NCBI GenBank assembly: GCA_007859745.1
Contig: SMLU01000003.1
Location: 452,617 to 516,616 of the forward strand
Length of the DNA: 64,000 nucleotides
Source: Phycisphaerae bacterium RAS1
GTDB lineage: Bacteria; Planctomycetota; Phycisphaerae; UBA1845; Fen-1342
Reading direction: 5' to 3'
Shown here: piece after piece, positions 9,106-18,291 of the stretch
Layout: the number at the start of each line of letters is the position of its first letter
Position numbering within the stretch: the first letter of the stretch is position 1
Notes under the pieces: model-generated
The model's input: only the letters and a program-made list of their open reading frames with translations
Databases searched by the model: none
Told to the model about the DNA's origin: nothing
Made by a program: the position numbers and the translations under genes

Positions 9106-9473
9106 GTTTGCACTCCAAGATCTTCGCCAGCGGCAGCGACCGGCGGAATTCCGCCTTCGCCTTCGACTTGCGGTACATCTAACCGCAACCGGCCCGTACG
9201 GCTACCCCGCGCGGCGGCGATGCCAGCGTTGGGCCGCATCGGCGCCGGGTACTGGTCAAGTTTGAACCCGGCGCGGAGAGCATCGGCGTCCCGCCGGTGC
9301 GAGTGCAGAATTGCACCGGCGGGACGCCGATGCTCCCCGCAAACTTGACCAGTACTGCCCGAGGCACTCCGTTTGACGTTTCCGCAGGCGGCGAATAGGC
9401 TCCATAGTCCGCGCCGCACGCGGCGAGGTATGCCGCGGCGCGCCCGCCCGGACCCTGGATTCGGGAACCTCCC
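9106..9473. other. Divergent intergenic region with a long hairpin
   Basis: These 368 bp separate the divergent lipoprotein operon and the PQQ-propeller gene, so promoters for both should lie here. The centre is taken up by a 107-nt nested inverted repeat (9249-9355). No small ORF with a credible ribosome site is visible. Confidence 0.5.
9249..9355. repeat. Nested inverted repeat: family B palindrome inside GTACTGGTCAAGTTT arms
   Basis: Outer arms GTACTGGTCAAGTTT (9249-9263) and AAACTTGACCAGTAC (9341-9355) are perfect 15-bp complements. Inside them sits the family B palindrome: GAGCATCGGCGTCCCGCCGG on the left and its complement on the right (9313-9338). The outer arms are not seen elsewhere in the window. 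The whole unit could fold into one cruciform or hairpin, like a miniature inverted-repeat element. Confidence 0.85.
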
Positions 9474-10742
9474 ATGACCCGAGTTGCTGCCCTTATCGGT
9501 ATTCTCGCTCTCGCTGCAGGCGGCGCTCGTGCCGCCGGCGGTGATTACCTCTCGCCCGAGGCGCTCGATCAGGCCGGCTGGGTGAAGTACTGGCAGCTCG
9601 CCTTGCCGCTGGAGCGCGGCCAGCGCATCGACGACGCCTACCAGGTCGATGACCAGCTCTACTTCGGCACGAGCGCCGGATACTGCATCGCCGTGCACGT
9701 TGAGACCGGCGCCATCCGCTGGCTGCGGCCGGTGACCAACCGCGGCTATCGCATCCGCCGCCCGTGCCACGCCGGCCGGCGCGTCGTGCTGGTCTCCCCG
9801 CGCGACATTTTGCAGTTGGACCGGCGCACCGGCGAGGAGATCTCGCGCCGCGAGCTGGACATCGCCGCCTCAACGCCGCCCGCGACCGACGGGGCGCGCG
9901 TGTTCTTCGGCTCACTCGATCGCCGTTTTTATTCGTACACGCTGGCCGAGCAGTTTGAGCTCTGGAAGGCGGGCACGGCCGGGCCGATTACGTCGGGTCC
10001 GGCGATCCACGGCGACGACCTGTTCGTCGCCAGCAGCGACGGCGCGGTCTACGCGTGCGACCGGCGGACCAAGGCGGGGCGCTGGATGGCATACACGTTT
10101 TCGGCGATCACCGCCGACCTGGTGGTGGATGAGACGGCGGTCTACGCCGCGAGCACCGATGATTCGCTCTACGCCTTCGACCTGCTCACCGGTCGCGAGC
10201 GCTGGCGGGCGCGCTTCTCCGGGCCGCTCCGCGACGCGCCGCTCGTCGCACGGGCCGGCGTCTTTCAGTACAGCGCGGCGGACGGCTTGAGCTGTGTCGA
10301 CGCGACGCCGCAGCCTGTCGATGACCGCGTGAAGTGGACGATCGAGCGCGGGCGGCACGTGGCGGGCCTCGACGCCCGACATGCGCTGGTGCTGACGCGC
10401 GACGGGGCGCTGCTGGCGTGCGACCTCGCGGACGGACGCGTGGTGCAGGAGCTTCCCGCCGGCGGCTTCGGGCTGGCGGCCTCGTCGGCTGACGGATCGA
10501 CGATGGTGCTGGTCGCGGGCGATGGGCGCGTGTTCTGCGCCCGGCCGCGCGGCGCCAGGCCGCCGTCGATCCAGGCCATCCGCGACGCGCTCGCCCCGCG
10601 CGCGGATGATCACGCCCCGACTTCGCAACCGGCCGCGTCGCAGCCGGCCGAGCCGGCGCGCGCCGCCGCGCCGCAGGCTGCCGCGATCGGCGGTCGATCC
10701 CAAATCTCCAAGCAGATGCAGCAGGGCGGCGCGCCGCGCTGA
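9474..10742 (+). CDS. Secreted PQQ-type beta-propeller protein
   Basis: A 422-aa protein with a signal peptide (residues 1-20, ending AGGARA). Residues 25-360 are successive PQQ/BamB-like propeller blades. These are recognisable by repeated pairs such as DDQLYFGTSAGYCIAV...TGAIRW, DDLFVASSDGAVYA and TAVYAASTDDSLYAFDLLTGRERW. The last 60 residues are a Pro/Ala/Ser-rich tail ending near QQGGAPR. It probably acts in the periplasm or at the cell surface as a binding scaffold. No dehydrogenase catalytic motifs are evident, so a quinoprotein enzyme is unlikely. It is monocistronic, convergent with the dockerin gene. Confidence 0.88.
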   Translation: MTRVAALIGILALAAGGARAAGGDYLSPEALDQAGWVKYWQLALPLERGQRIDDAYQVDDQLYFGTSAGYCIAVHVETGAIRWLRPVTNRGYRIRRPCHAGRRVVLVSPRDILQLDRRTGEEISRRELDIAASTPPATDGARVFFGSLDRRFYSYTLAEQFELWKAGTAGPITSGPAIHGDDLFVASSDGAVYACDRRTKAGRWMAYTFSAITADLVVDETAVYAASTDDSLYAFDLLTGRERWRARFSGPLRDAPLVARAGVFQYSAADGLSCVDATPQPVDDRVKWTIERGRHVAGLDARHALVLTRDGALLACDLADGRVVQELPAGGFGLAASSADGSTMVLVAGDGRVFCARPRGARPPSIQAIRDALAPRADDHAPTSQPAASQPAEPARAAAPQAAAIGGRSQISKQMQQGGAPR

Positions 10743-10762
10743 CGCACGCCCCCGTTACGACT

Positions 10763-10820
10763 GACTGTGGCACCGGTTTCCAACCGGTGCCCGCACCGCT
10801 TGAAAAGCGGTGCCACAGTC
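10763..10820. repeat. Family L paired palindromes with GTGG heads, likely bidirectional terminator
   Basis: Two palindromes face each other. Each carries a GTGG head: GTGG-CACCGGTTTCCAACCGGTG on the plus strand, and on the minus strand GTGG-CACCGCTTTTCAAGCGGTG. The outer GACTGTGGCACCG/CGGTGCCACAGTC arms also pair. The element fills the gap between two convergent genes, so it may end transcription from both sides, though no U-run is present. Confidence 0.75.
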
Positions 10821-10823
10821 GAC

Positions 10824-11642
10824 TCACGCTCCCGTCAGCAGCGCGATAAACGGGTTGATATCCAGTACGTCAACCTGCTCGTCGCCGTTTGTGTCGACAT
10901 TGAACAGGCCGCACGTCGGGTTCGCCGCGACGTAGGCGCCCGGGTCGCTCAATGCCTGCACAAACGGGTTGATGTCGAGCACGTTCACCTGCCCGTCGCA
11001 GTTGGCGTCGCCGACGAGCGGCGGCGAAATCGCCCGAAACTGCACGCCGTTGAGCGCCGCGCCCAGCAACTGGTCGGCGCCCGGAACGATTCCCGAGTGC
11101 GCCTGCAATCGGCCGGTCGTCACCAGGCACGTGTGCCGTGAATACGTGACGAACGCCGCATGCCCGCCGGGCCACGCGCCGCCGACGGTCTTGTGCGGAT
11201 AGCCCGGCTCCTCATCCGAGCTCGTGTATGCGAATATCGTGGGCTCAGCCGGCATCCACGCGTACATCACGAGCTCGTACCACCCGTTCGACAGCCCGGT
11301 GATATAGAGGCAGCTTTCGAGGCTGGCCGTGTACGTGACGAGGCAATGGTCCATGAGCAACGCGTCGTCGCCGGACGTGCCGGGATCGTCGGTGCTCCGC
11401 ACCTCCGTCCCGCCGATCTGGCGGATGCGGACCGACGTGGCATCACCGGCGATGTCGACCACATAAGTGTACAAACCCGGCGACTCATCGACCTCATTCC
11501 AGACGCCCGCCAGGCCGACGCCGGCGTAACTCGACGACGGCACAGCGCCCGGCGGACCGAACGCGACGTTGAACGCCTGGGCGTCGGCTGATCGCGGCGC
11601 GATCAGCAATACGAGAAGAACCAGACCAGCGCAACGAGACAT
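10824..11642 (-). CDS. Secreted dockerin-repeat protein
   Basis: A 272-aa protein with a signal peptide (about 1-21, ending ADA). The middle (about 25-205) is a beta-rich domain with no family I recognise. The C-terminus carries two dockerin-type EF-hand-like repeats: GDANCDGQVNVLDINPFVQA and, about 40 residues later, DTNGDEQVDVLDINPF. Each has the Asp/Asn calcium loop. Planctomycetes use such repeats widely without a cellulosome, so partner cohesins cannot be assumed. The gene is monocistronic and convergent with the propeller gene. Confidence 0.85.
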   Translation of the reverse strand: MSRCAGLVLLVLLIAPRSADAQAFNVAFGPPGAVPSSSYAGVGLAGVWNEVDESPGLYTYVVDIAGDATSVRIRQIGGTEVRSTDDPGTSGDDALLMDHCLVTYTASLESCLYITGLSNGWYELVMYAWMPAEPTIFAYTSSDEEPGYPHKTVGGAWPGGHAAFVTYSRHTCLVTTGRLQAHSGIVPGADQLLGAALNGVQFRAISPPLVGDANCDGQVNVLDINPFVQALSDPGAYVAANPTCGLFNVDTNGDEQVDVLDINPFIALLTGA

Positions 11643-11723
11643 GGCTCATCCCTTCGGCAAAGGGCTCGCTAGGGATAGCCTAATGCACGGGGTGCCCGGC
11701 CCGAAGCAGAATTTCTGCCCGGC

Positions 11724-13997
11724 TTACTCGGGGCCGTAGGTCGCCTTCGCGGGCGCGGCCTCCACCGCCCGCTTCACCACGTCTTGAACTCCGCCGCGCA
11801 TGAACCGCAGCTCAACCGGCCGCGCGCGCTTGGATTGCAGATCGACCAACCTCCCCGACTCGCGCGACACGGCGCCGATCCCCTCGAACGTCTGGATTTC
11901 CCGATCCGGCCCGGGCCAGACTTCAATCACGCGGCGATCGTCGATCGACATCACGTCGGCTCCCACGCCTTCGAATCGCGGAATCAGCGTGTCGATTTCC
12001 GCAGGCAGCGTGCAGATGATCGCGCCGCCGCGGACGAAGAGCGCCGCACGCTCCAGCGGCACGTCAAGCTCGATGGGCTGCCCGCCGTCGTGCGGCTGGC
12101 CGGTCCAGTAGTCGAGCCACGCCGCGCCGTCGGACTGCTTCGGCAGATAGACCGAACGCCGCGTTCCGGGCTGGTACATCGGAGCGAAGAGAAGATCGGG
12201 GCCGAACATATATTGGTATTGGTGCGCCGCCGCCTCGCGATCGCCGGGAAACGCCAGCACCATCGGCCGGATGATCGGCATGCCGCTACGAGACGCCTCG
12301 ACAGCCGCATCCATGACATACGGCGTCAGGCGCATGTGCAGCGTTGCGAAGTCGCGGTAGATCGCCAACGCCCTGTCACCGAAGTCCCACGGCCCGCGAT
12401 TGCAGGTCATGTGCACCTGCATCATCGGTGAGAGCGCCCCGAACTGCGTCCAGCGGATAAACAGTTCCTCGCTGGGCGTGCCCATGTAGCCGGCGATGTC
12501 GTGGCCCCACAGCGGCAGGCCTGAGAGCGCCGTGTTCTGGCCGGCCAGAATCACGCCCGGCAGGCCGTTCTCGAACGAGAACGTGGCGTCGTTGTCGCCC
12601 GCCCAGCCGAAGGGTTGCCGCTGCGTGCCCGAAAACCCGCAACGGGAGTGCAGCACGCCATCGCCATCCAGCCGCGTGTCGATCCACTCCTGCGCCGCTT
12701 CAAGATAGAGCTTGGCGTAGCGGTTTTTCATCTCGGCCGCCGGTGTGCCGTCAAAGAAGACCGCGTCCTGCACGAAGTTGCCTTCGCCGTCGTCGCACTT
12801 GAGCGCCCGCACGCCCCATGGCCGCATCTTGTCCAGTTGTGCCAGCCACCATTCCTTTGCCGCCGGGTTGGTGAAATCGACCAGCGCCCCGCGCCCCTTC
12901 CACCACGCCACGATCATCGGCTCGCCGCCGGGCTGCTTGACGAAAAACCCGCGCTGCCGGCCCTCCTCGAAGTTCGCGCACGGGCCGGGCTCGATGCCCG
13001 GTGTGTCGACGACGTTTTCGACGTTGACGAACGGCGTCAGCCACAGGCAGGGATAGAATCCGAGCTCGCGCACGCGGTCGAACATGGCCGCGGGCTGCGT
13101 GAACTGCCGCTCGTTCAGCGTGAAGTCGTTGTAGCAGGTCTCCCACGGGCTATCGATCACAATCATCGAGCCGGGCAGGTCGTGCTTGCGGGTCAGCTCC
13201 GCGTCGGCCAGCACCTCGTCGCGGTTGTTGTGGATGTTGCGGCTCTTCCACGGAGCCAGGCTCCACACCGGCGGAACGCGCGGCCGGCCGCTGAGCCGCG
13301 TGAACTCGTTCAGGATCGTCGCGAAGTCCGGGCCGTCGATCAGCACGATGCGCACCCGCGCGGCGCGATAGCGCAGCCGCACGTGATCGCGATCGGTCGC
13401 GTTCAGGTCGAACTCGCCGGGCGCGAAGCTGTCCACCCAGAGTCCGTAGCCGCGCGTGCTCATATAAAGCGGCACGGGCTTGTAGCTGACGACGCCCTTC
13501 GGCTCGGGCCGATCGATGCTGGCCATCGGCAGGATGAAGCCCTTCTGGTTCAGCGCGTTGAAGCGCTCGCCGCCGCCGTAGTAGCTGGAGTTGTCCTCGA
13601 TGCAAATCTCGATGTCGTGCGGCGCGCCGTCGCGAGCGGAGTAGATGATCGCGTGAGAGCTTCCGTCCGGCGGTTCAAGGGTGATGCGGACGGCGGCGTT
13701 GTCGAACGAGGCGCCCGCCGGCGCGGAAGCGGCCGGGGCGGCGGTGAAATCGGCCTGAGGCCGGCCGTCCACGTGCGGCGGCGCGAGGCGAACGCGGCAA
13801 TCGGGTTTCTCTTTGGCATCGATTCGGCGAAGGCAAATTCGTCCCGATCGCGGATCAAGTTCGAGGCGCGAGTCGCCGCGTGCCGTGGCCGCGGCGGCGA
13901 GCGAGAAGACGAGCGGCAAGACGAGCGACCATTCGAGTGACGTGATCAACCGGATCGTCCGTTCGATATCCCGGCCTCCGGGGCTTAGGCGCGCCAT
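11724..13997 (-). CDS. Glycoside hydrolase family 31 (alpha-glucosidase/alpha-xylosidase type), exported
   Basis: A 757-aa protein. I chose the ATG at 13997; longer reading would run into the sodA gene. A signal peptide covers about residues 18-42 (LPLVFSLAAAATARG). The GH31 core is clear: PPVWSLAPWKSRN, the nucleophile motif ALKCDDGEG (Asp402) and the acid/base motif FGWAGDND (Asp468). WGHDIAGYMG and RLTPYVMDAA follow. It hydrolyses terminal alpha-linked glucose or xylose from oligosaccharides in the periplasm or outside the cell with retention of configuration. The nucleophile region resembles bacterial subgroups with KxDxGE rather than the W-DMNE form, so substrate cannot be set from sequence. 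It is monocistronic. Confidence 0.93.
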   Translation of the reverse strand: MARLSPGGRDIERTIRLITSLEWSLVLPLVFSLAAAATARGDSRLELDPRSGRICLRRIDAKEKPDCRVRLAPPHVDGRPQADFTAAPAASAPAGASFDNAAVRITLEPPDGSSHAIIYSARDGAPHDIEICIEDNSSYYGGGERFNALNQKGFILPMASIDRPEPKGVVSYKPVPLYMSTRGYGLWVDSFAPGEFDLNATDRDHVRLRYRAARVRIVLIDGPDFATILNEFTRLSGRPRVPPVWSLAPWKSRNIHNNRDEVLADAELTRKHDLPGSMIVIDSPWETCYNDFTLNERQFTQPAAMFDRVRELGFYPCLWLTPFVNVENVVDTPGIEPGPCANFEEGRQRGFFVKQPGGEPMIVAWWKGRGALVDFTNPAAKEWWLAQLDKMRPWGVRALKCDDGEGNFVQDAVFFDGTPAAEMKNRYAKLYLEAAQEWIDTRLDGDGVLHSRCGFSGTQRQPFGWAGDNDATFSFENGLPGVILAGQNTALSGLPLWGHDIAGYMGTPSEELFIRWTQFGALSPMMQVHMTCNRGPWDFGDRALAIYRDFATLHMRLTPYVMDAAVEASRSGMPIIRPMVLAFPGDREAAAHQYQYMFGPDLLFAPMYQPGTRRSVYLPKQSDGAAWLDYWTGQPHDGGQPIELDVPLERAALFVRGGAIICTLPAEIDTLIPRFEGVGADVMSIDDRRVIEVWPGPDREIQTFEGIGAVSRESGRLVDLQSKRARPVELRFMRGGVQDVVKRAVEAAPAKATYGPE

Positions 13998-14020
13998 CGT
14001 GGGCCTGGCCGGGCCAGCGT

Positions 14021-14084
14021 GGGGAGCATCGGCGTCCCGCCGGTGCGTTGCCGTTTCCGCACCGGCCAGAGGCCGATGCTCCCC
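14021..14084. repeat. Family B palindrome
   Basis: Left arm GGGGAGCATCGGCGTCCCGC, right arm GCCGATGCTCCCC, with an imperfect middle. It lies between sodA and the GH31 gene. Other family B copies are at 9275-9338, 38059-38085 (half), 43113-43164 (perfect) and 55303-55330 (half). Confidence 0.8.
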
Positions 14085-14137
14085 GCGCGGAGGGCATGGT
14101 GCTCGTCTCGCGCGCGCCGGTCCGCGCCGGCACTGCG

Positions 14138-14752
<615 letters not shown>

Positions 14753-15117
14753 GGCGGTCTCCTTTGAAGGCAGAGCAGTCACGGGCCGGAGCAGCGGCCG
14801 TCCGATGGCCGCCGTCATGCGATTATCGAAGGGTGGTGGGCGAGTTTCAACCGGCGGGGAGAAACGGGTGCTGGCCAGCGCTGGGCAGGGCACATCGCGG
14901 TAGAGGTTGCGAGCGGCGCCGTCTTTCCGAACCGGACTGGCGGCGTATTTCCGAACCCGCCGCGCCAAGCGGCGGGTCGACGCTCGTACACAATCGGCGC
15001 CCGACAGGCCGCGCACGTCACCCCGCCGCTTGGCGCGGCGGGTTCGGACGAATCGCCGACCGAAACCGGATGCACCCTACCGGGGGCGGCGCGGGGTAAG
15101 GAACCGCGATCGTGACG
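14753..15117. other. Intergenic region between sodA and pilT
   Basis: These 365 bp separate the pilT stop and the sodA start, both on the minus strand. They hold the sodA ribosome site at the left end and a complete family A inverted-repeat pair at 14950-15048. I see nothing else with coding character. Confidence 0.5.
14950..15048. repeat. Family A inverted-repeat pair, copy 1
   Basis: The left arm contains CCGCCGCGCCAAGCGGCGGG and the right arm CCCGCCGCTTGGCGCGGCGG. Each arm is itself a short palindrome, and the two arms are inverted copies of each other about 35 nt apart. Both ends read (T)CCGAACCC / GGGTTCGGA. Confidence 0.9.
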
Positions 15118-16254
15118 CTACTTCTTCTCCTCCGGCGGCGGCTCTTCCTTCTTGTGCAGCAGCCCGCCGGCGCCGGCCTGGCCCTTCCGCTTGGCGTCAA
15201 CCTTCTCCTCGAACTCCGCTGGCTGGCGGGCGCGTTCGATGCACTCATCGGCCGGGCACTCGCCGCTGTCGAAGAGCTGCCAGAGGTGGTCGTCGAGAAG
15301 CTGCATGCCGAATTTCTTGCCGGTCTGGATGGCGGAGTCGATGCGATACGTTTTGTTCTCGCGGATCAGGTTGGCGATGGCGGGCGTGATCATCAGGAAC
15401 TCGTAGGCCGCCTTTCGCCCGACGCCGCCGGTCTTGGGCACCAGCGTCTGCGACAGGATCGCCAGCAGCGTGGTCGAAAGCTGCACGCGGATCTGCTCCT
15501 GCTGGTTCACCGGGAAGGCGTCGATGATGCGGTTGATCGTGCCCTGGCAGCCGGTGGTGTGCAGCGTGGCGAACACCAGGTGGCCGGTTTCGGCGGCCCG
15601 GATCGCGGCTTCGATCGTTTCCAGGTCGCGCATTTCGCCGACGAGGATCACGTCCGGGTCCATGCGCAGCGAGCGGCGCAGCGCCTCGGAGAAGCTGGGC
15701 ACGTCAACGCCCACCTCGCGCTGTGAGAAGCACGATTTCTTGTGATTGTGGTAATACTCGATCGGGTCTTCGACGCTGATGATGTGCCGGTCCATGTACG
15801 TGTTGATGTAGTCCAGCATGGTCGCCAGCGAAGTCGTCTTGCCCGAGCCGGTCGGCCCCGTCACCAGGAACAGCCCGCGCGGCCGGGCCATCAGGTCGCG
15901 CACCACCTTCGGCAGGCCGATCTCCTCGAACGTCAGCAGCTTGTTCGGAATCAGGCGCAACACCATCGAGATGTTGCCCTTCTGCCGGAAGACGGACACG
16001 CGGAACCGACCCTTGTCGCCGAAGGCGAAGCCGAAGTCCGTGCCGCCCTCTTCCTGAAGCTCCTGCTGGTTGCGCTCGGGCGTGACCGACTTCATCAGCG
16101 CGACGCTGTCGTCGGGCTCCAAGACCTTCGTCTCAAGGCTGCGCAGCCGGCCGTGCAGCCGCAACACCGGCGGACGCCCGACGTGGATGTGAATATCCGA
16201 CGCGCCGGAGCGGATGCAGGTTTCGAGGAGGCGATCTATGTGAACAGTGGCCAC
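15118..16254 (-). CDS. pilT: Type IV pilus retraction ATPase
   Basis: A 378-aa member of the GspE/PilT secretion ATPase family. The N-terminal PAS-like half begins with SGASDIHIHVGRPPVLRLHG. The Walker A motif GPTGSGKTT (about 131-139), Asp boxes (ISVEDPIE), Walker B (VILVGEMRD) and His box (TGHLVFATLHT) follow in order. AIANLIREN matches the PilT-diagnostic AIRNLIRE motif, and IQTGKKFGMQ is also PilT-like. It powers depolymerisation of type IV pili at the cytoplasmic membrane. A Lys/Glu-rich tail (KKEEPPPEEKK) is unusual. It lies 104 bp downstream of pilB. Confidence 0.93.
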   Translation of the reverse strand: MATVHIDRLLETCIRSGASDIHIHVGRPPVLRLHGRLRSLETKVLEPDDSVALMKSVTPERNQQELQEEGGTDFGFAFGDKGRFRVSVFRQKGNISMVLRLIPNKLLTFEEIGLPKVVRDLMARPRGLFLVTGPTGSGKTTSLATMLDYINTYMDRHIISVEDPIEYYHNHKKSCFSQREVGVDVPSFSEALRRSLRMDPDVILVGEMRDLETIEAAIRAAETGHLVFATLHTTGCQGTINRIIDAFPVNQQEQIRVQLSTTLLAILSQTLVPKTGGVGRKAAYEFLMITPAIANLIRENKTYRIDSAIQTGKKFGMQLLDDHLWQLFDSGECPADECIERARQPAEFEEKVDAKRKGQAGAGGLLHKKEEPPPEEKK

Positions 16255-16265
16255 GTCAGGCTCCG

Positions 16266-16353
16266 GAGTTAAGAGTAGCGAGTAGCGAGTAGCGAGTGAA
16301 AGAAAGAACGGCCATTCTGTAACTCACTACTCGCTACTCTTAACTCGCTACTC
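16266..16353. repeat. Family J inverted repeat of AGTAGCG units between pilB and pilT
   Basis: The left side has three consecutive AGTAGCG units after GTTAAG, and the right side carries ACTCGCTACTCTTAAC, the complement. The two sides flank about 22 bp. It fills the short gap between the two ATPase genes and may form a stem-loop that separates their expression. Confidence 0.8.
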
Positions 16354-16358
16354 ATCCG

Positions 16359-18077
16359 CTACTCTTCCGCCAGAATCCCTTCCATCTGCGCAATCCGCCC
16401 GACCTCCTCCGGCGTCGTAATGCCGCGGAGGATTTTCATCCGGCCGTCGGCCAGCAGGTTTCGCATTCCGCCGGCGGCGGCGGCTCGGCGGAGCTGGTTG
16501 GTCGGGGCGCGGTTGAAGGCCAGCTCGCGGACTTCGTTGGTCATTTCCATCAGCTCGAACAGCCCCTGCCGCCCGCGGTAGCCCACGCCGCCGCAGCGGT
16601 TGCAGCCCTTGCCGCGGTAGATGTGGTGGCCGGCCAGGTCTTCGTCGCTGATGCCGAGCGTGCGCAGGATGTACTTGTCGGGTGAGGGGTCGATTTCCTT
16701 GCACTCTTTGCAGATCACGCGCACCAGGCGCTGCGCGAGAATGGCCTGAATCGACGACGCGACGAGGAAGGGCTTGATGCCCATGTCCACCAGGCGCGTG
16801 ATGGCGCTCGGGGCGTCGTTGGTGTGCAGCGTGCTGAAGACCAGGTGGCCGGTGAGGGCGGCCTGAATGGCGACTTCACCCACTTCGCGGTCGCGGATTT
16901 CGCCGACGAGGATGATGTTCGGCGCCTGGCGCAGCATCGAGCGCAGAATGCGCGGAAACGTCAGCCCGATGTCGTCGCGCACCTGGCACTGGTTCATGCC
17001 GCTGAAGTTGTATTCCACCGGGTCTTCGGCGGTGATGATCTTGCGGTCGGGGCGGTTCAGCTCCTGCAGCGCGGCGTAGAGCGTGGTCGTCTTACCCGAG
17101 CCGGTCGGCCCGGTGACCAGGAAGATGCCGTTGGGCTGACGGATGATGCGGTGGAACGTGTCGTAGTGATCCTGCTCGAAGCCCAGGCCGGTGACGCCGA
17201 TCTTGACCGAGTCGGGCCGCAGGATACGCAGGACGATGCTCTCGCCGTGATAGGCCGGCAGCGAGCTGACGCGGAAGTCGATCTGGCCGGCGCCGATCTT
17301 CATCTTGATGCGTCCGTCCTGCGGCAGGCGCTTCTCGGCGATGTCGATGCCGGACATGATCTTCAAACGCGCCGTGACGGCGCCCTGCATGCTCTTGGGG
17401 ACGTTGTCGCGGCAGATGCACACGCCGTCGATGCGGTAACGCACGCGGACGCGATCGGACATCGGCTCCACGTGAATATCCGACGCGCGCATGCGCACGG
17501 CTTCGCCGATCAGCAGGTTGATCAGGCGGATGACGGGCGCGTCGCCGTCCTCCTCGATTTTCTTGAGGGCTTCCTTTTCCTTGGCCTGAATGTCGGCGTC
17601 GCGGTCGATCTCCAGGATGGTCTCGTCCATGCTGCTGCCGAGGTTGGCGCCCATGAACGTGTCGATGAAGCGCTGAATCTTGCTCTTGGGCGCGATGGCG
17701 CACTCAATCTCGCAGTTGAGCTGGAAGCGCAGCATGTCCTGCAATTCGAGATCGAGCGGGTCGTAGATGATGACCTTGATCTTGTTCTCCTCCTTTTTCA
17801 GGGGGAGGACCTTGTACTTGGTCACCAGCTTCTGCGGCAGAAGGTCGATGGCGGCGGGAACCTGGACGTTCTTGTCGAGGTCGACGTATTCGAGGTTGAA
17901 CTGCGTGGCGAGGGCCTTGCTGACGTCCTCTTCGGTGGCCAGCTCCAGCTCGACCAGCGCCTCGCCGACGCGCTTGCCGTGCTGACCGGCGTAGGTGAGC
18001 GCGCCGTCCAGGTCGGTCTGCGAGACGATCCCCCAACTGACGAGAATCTCGCCCAGGCGCTTGCGACGTCGAGCCAT
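16359..18077 (-). CDS. pilB: Type IV pilus / type II secretion assembly ATPase
   Basis: A 572-aa protein starting at ATG 18077; longer readings enter an unrelated region. Residues about 1-150 match the MshEN domain (MARRRKRLGEILVSWGIVSQ, then LATQFNLEYVDLDK), which can bind c-di-GMP in relatives. The second half has ASDIHVEP, Walker A GPTGSGKTTT, the Asp boxes (ITAEDPVEY), Walker B (IILVGEIRD), His box (TGHLVFSTLHTND) and the tetracysteine zinc site (CKEC ... CNRC). It energises pilin polymerisation at the inner membrane. No pilin, platform (pilC) or secretin genes are in the window, so naming pilB over gspE rests on the pilT neighbour. Confidence 0.92.
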   Translation of the reverse strand: MARRRKRLGEILVSWGIVSQTDLDGALTYAGQHGKRVGEALVELELATEEDVSKALATQFNLEYVDLDKNVQVPAAIDLLPQKLVTKYKVLPLKKEENKIKVIIYDPLDLELQDMLRFQLNCEIECAIAPKSKIQRFIDTFMGANLGSSMDETILEIDRDADIQAKEKEALKKIEEDGDAPVIRLINLLIGEAVRMRASDIHVEPMSDRVRVRYRIDGVCICRDNVPKSMQGAVTARLKIMSGIDIAEKRLPQDGRIKMKIGAGQIDFRVSSLPAYHGESIVLRILRPDSVKIGVTGLGFEQDHYDTFHRIIRQPNGIFLVTGPTGSGKTTTLYAALQELNRPDRKIITAEDPVEYNFSGMNQCQVRDDIGLTFPRILRSMLRQAPNIILVGEIRDREVGEVAIQAALTGHLVFSTLHTNDAPSAITRLVDMGIKPFLVASSIQAILAQRLVRVICKECKEIDPSPDKYILRTLGISDEDLAGHHIYRGKGCNRCGGVGYRGRQGLFELMEMTNEVRELAFNRAPTNQLRRAAAAGGMRNLLADGRMKILRGITTPEEVGRIAQMEGILAEE

Positions 18078-18272
18078 TCCACCGTTCCCTGCCGTGGCGG
18101 GTGCGGAGTTCGCATGATCCGCCGGGCCGCCCTCAGGCCCGCACACCTCAACCCCGCCGCCCGGCGGTTTATTCTTATCCGCCAACCGGCGCGAAAGCAA
18201 GGCGACGCAATGTTCCGGGGGGGCCGTGGGCGTGGCCAGAGTTTTTGGCAAACGCCGCGGGCCTGGCCGTTT

Positions 18273-18291
18273 TTCCGAACCCGCCGCGCCA
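18273..18291. repeat. Half of a family A repeat at a gene breakpoint
   Basis: The sequence TTCCGAACCCGCCGCGCCA is one outer edge of a family A arm; it then stops and continues as unrelated sequence. It lies exactly where the galactose-oxidase-like reading frame ends its recognisable homology. Confidence 0.7.

Noticed and set aside
12615..13940. A plus-strand frame of 441 codons opposite the GH31 gene
   Set aside because: It is antisense to well-conserved GH31 catalytic motifs and has no recognisable domain.
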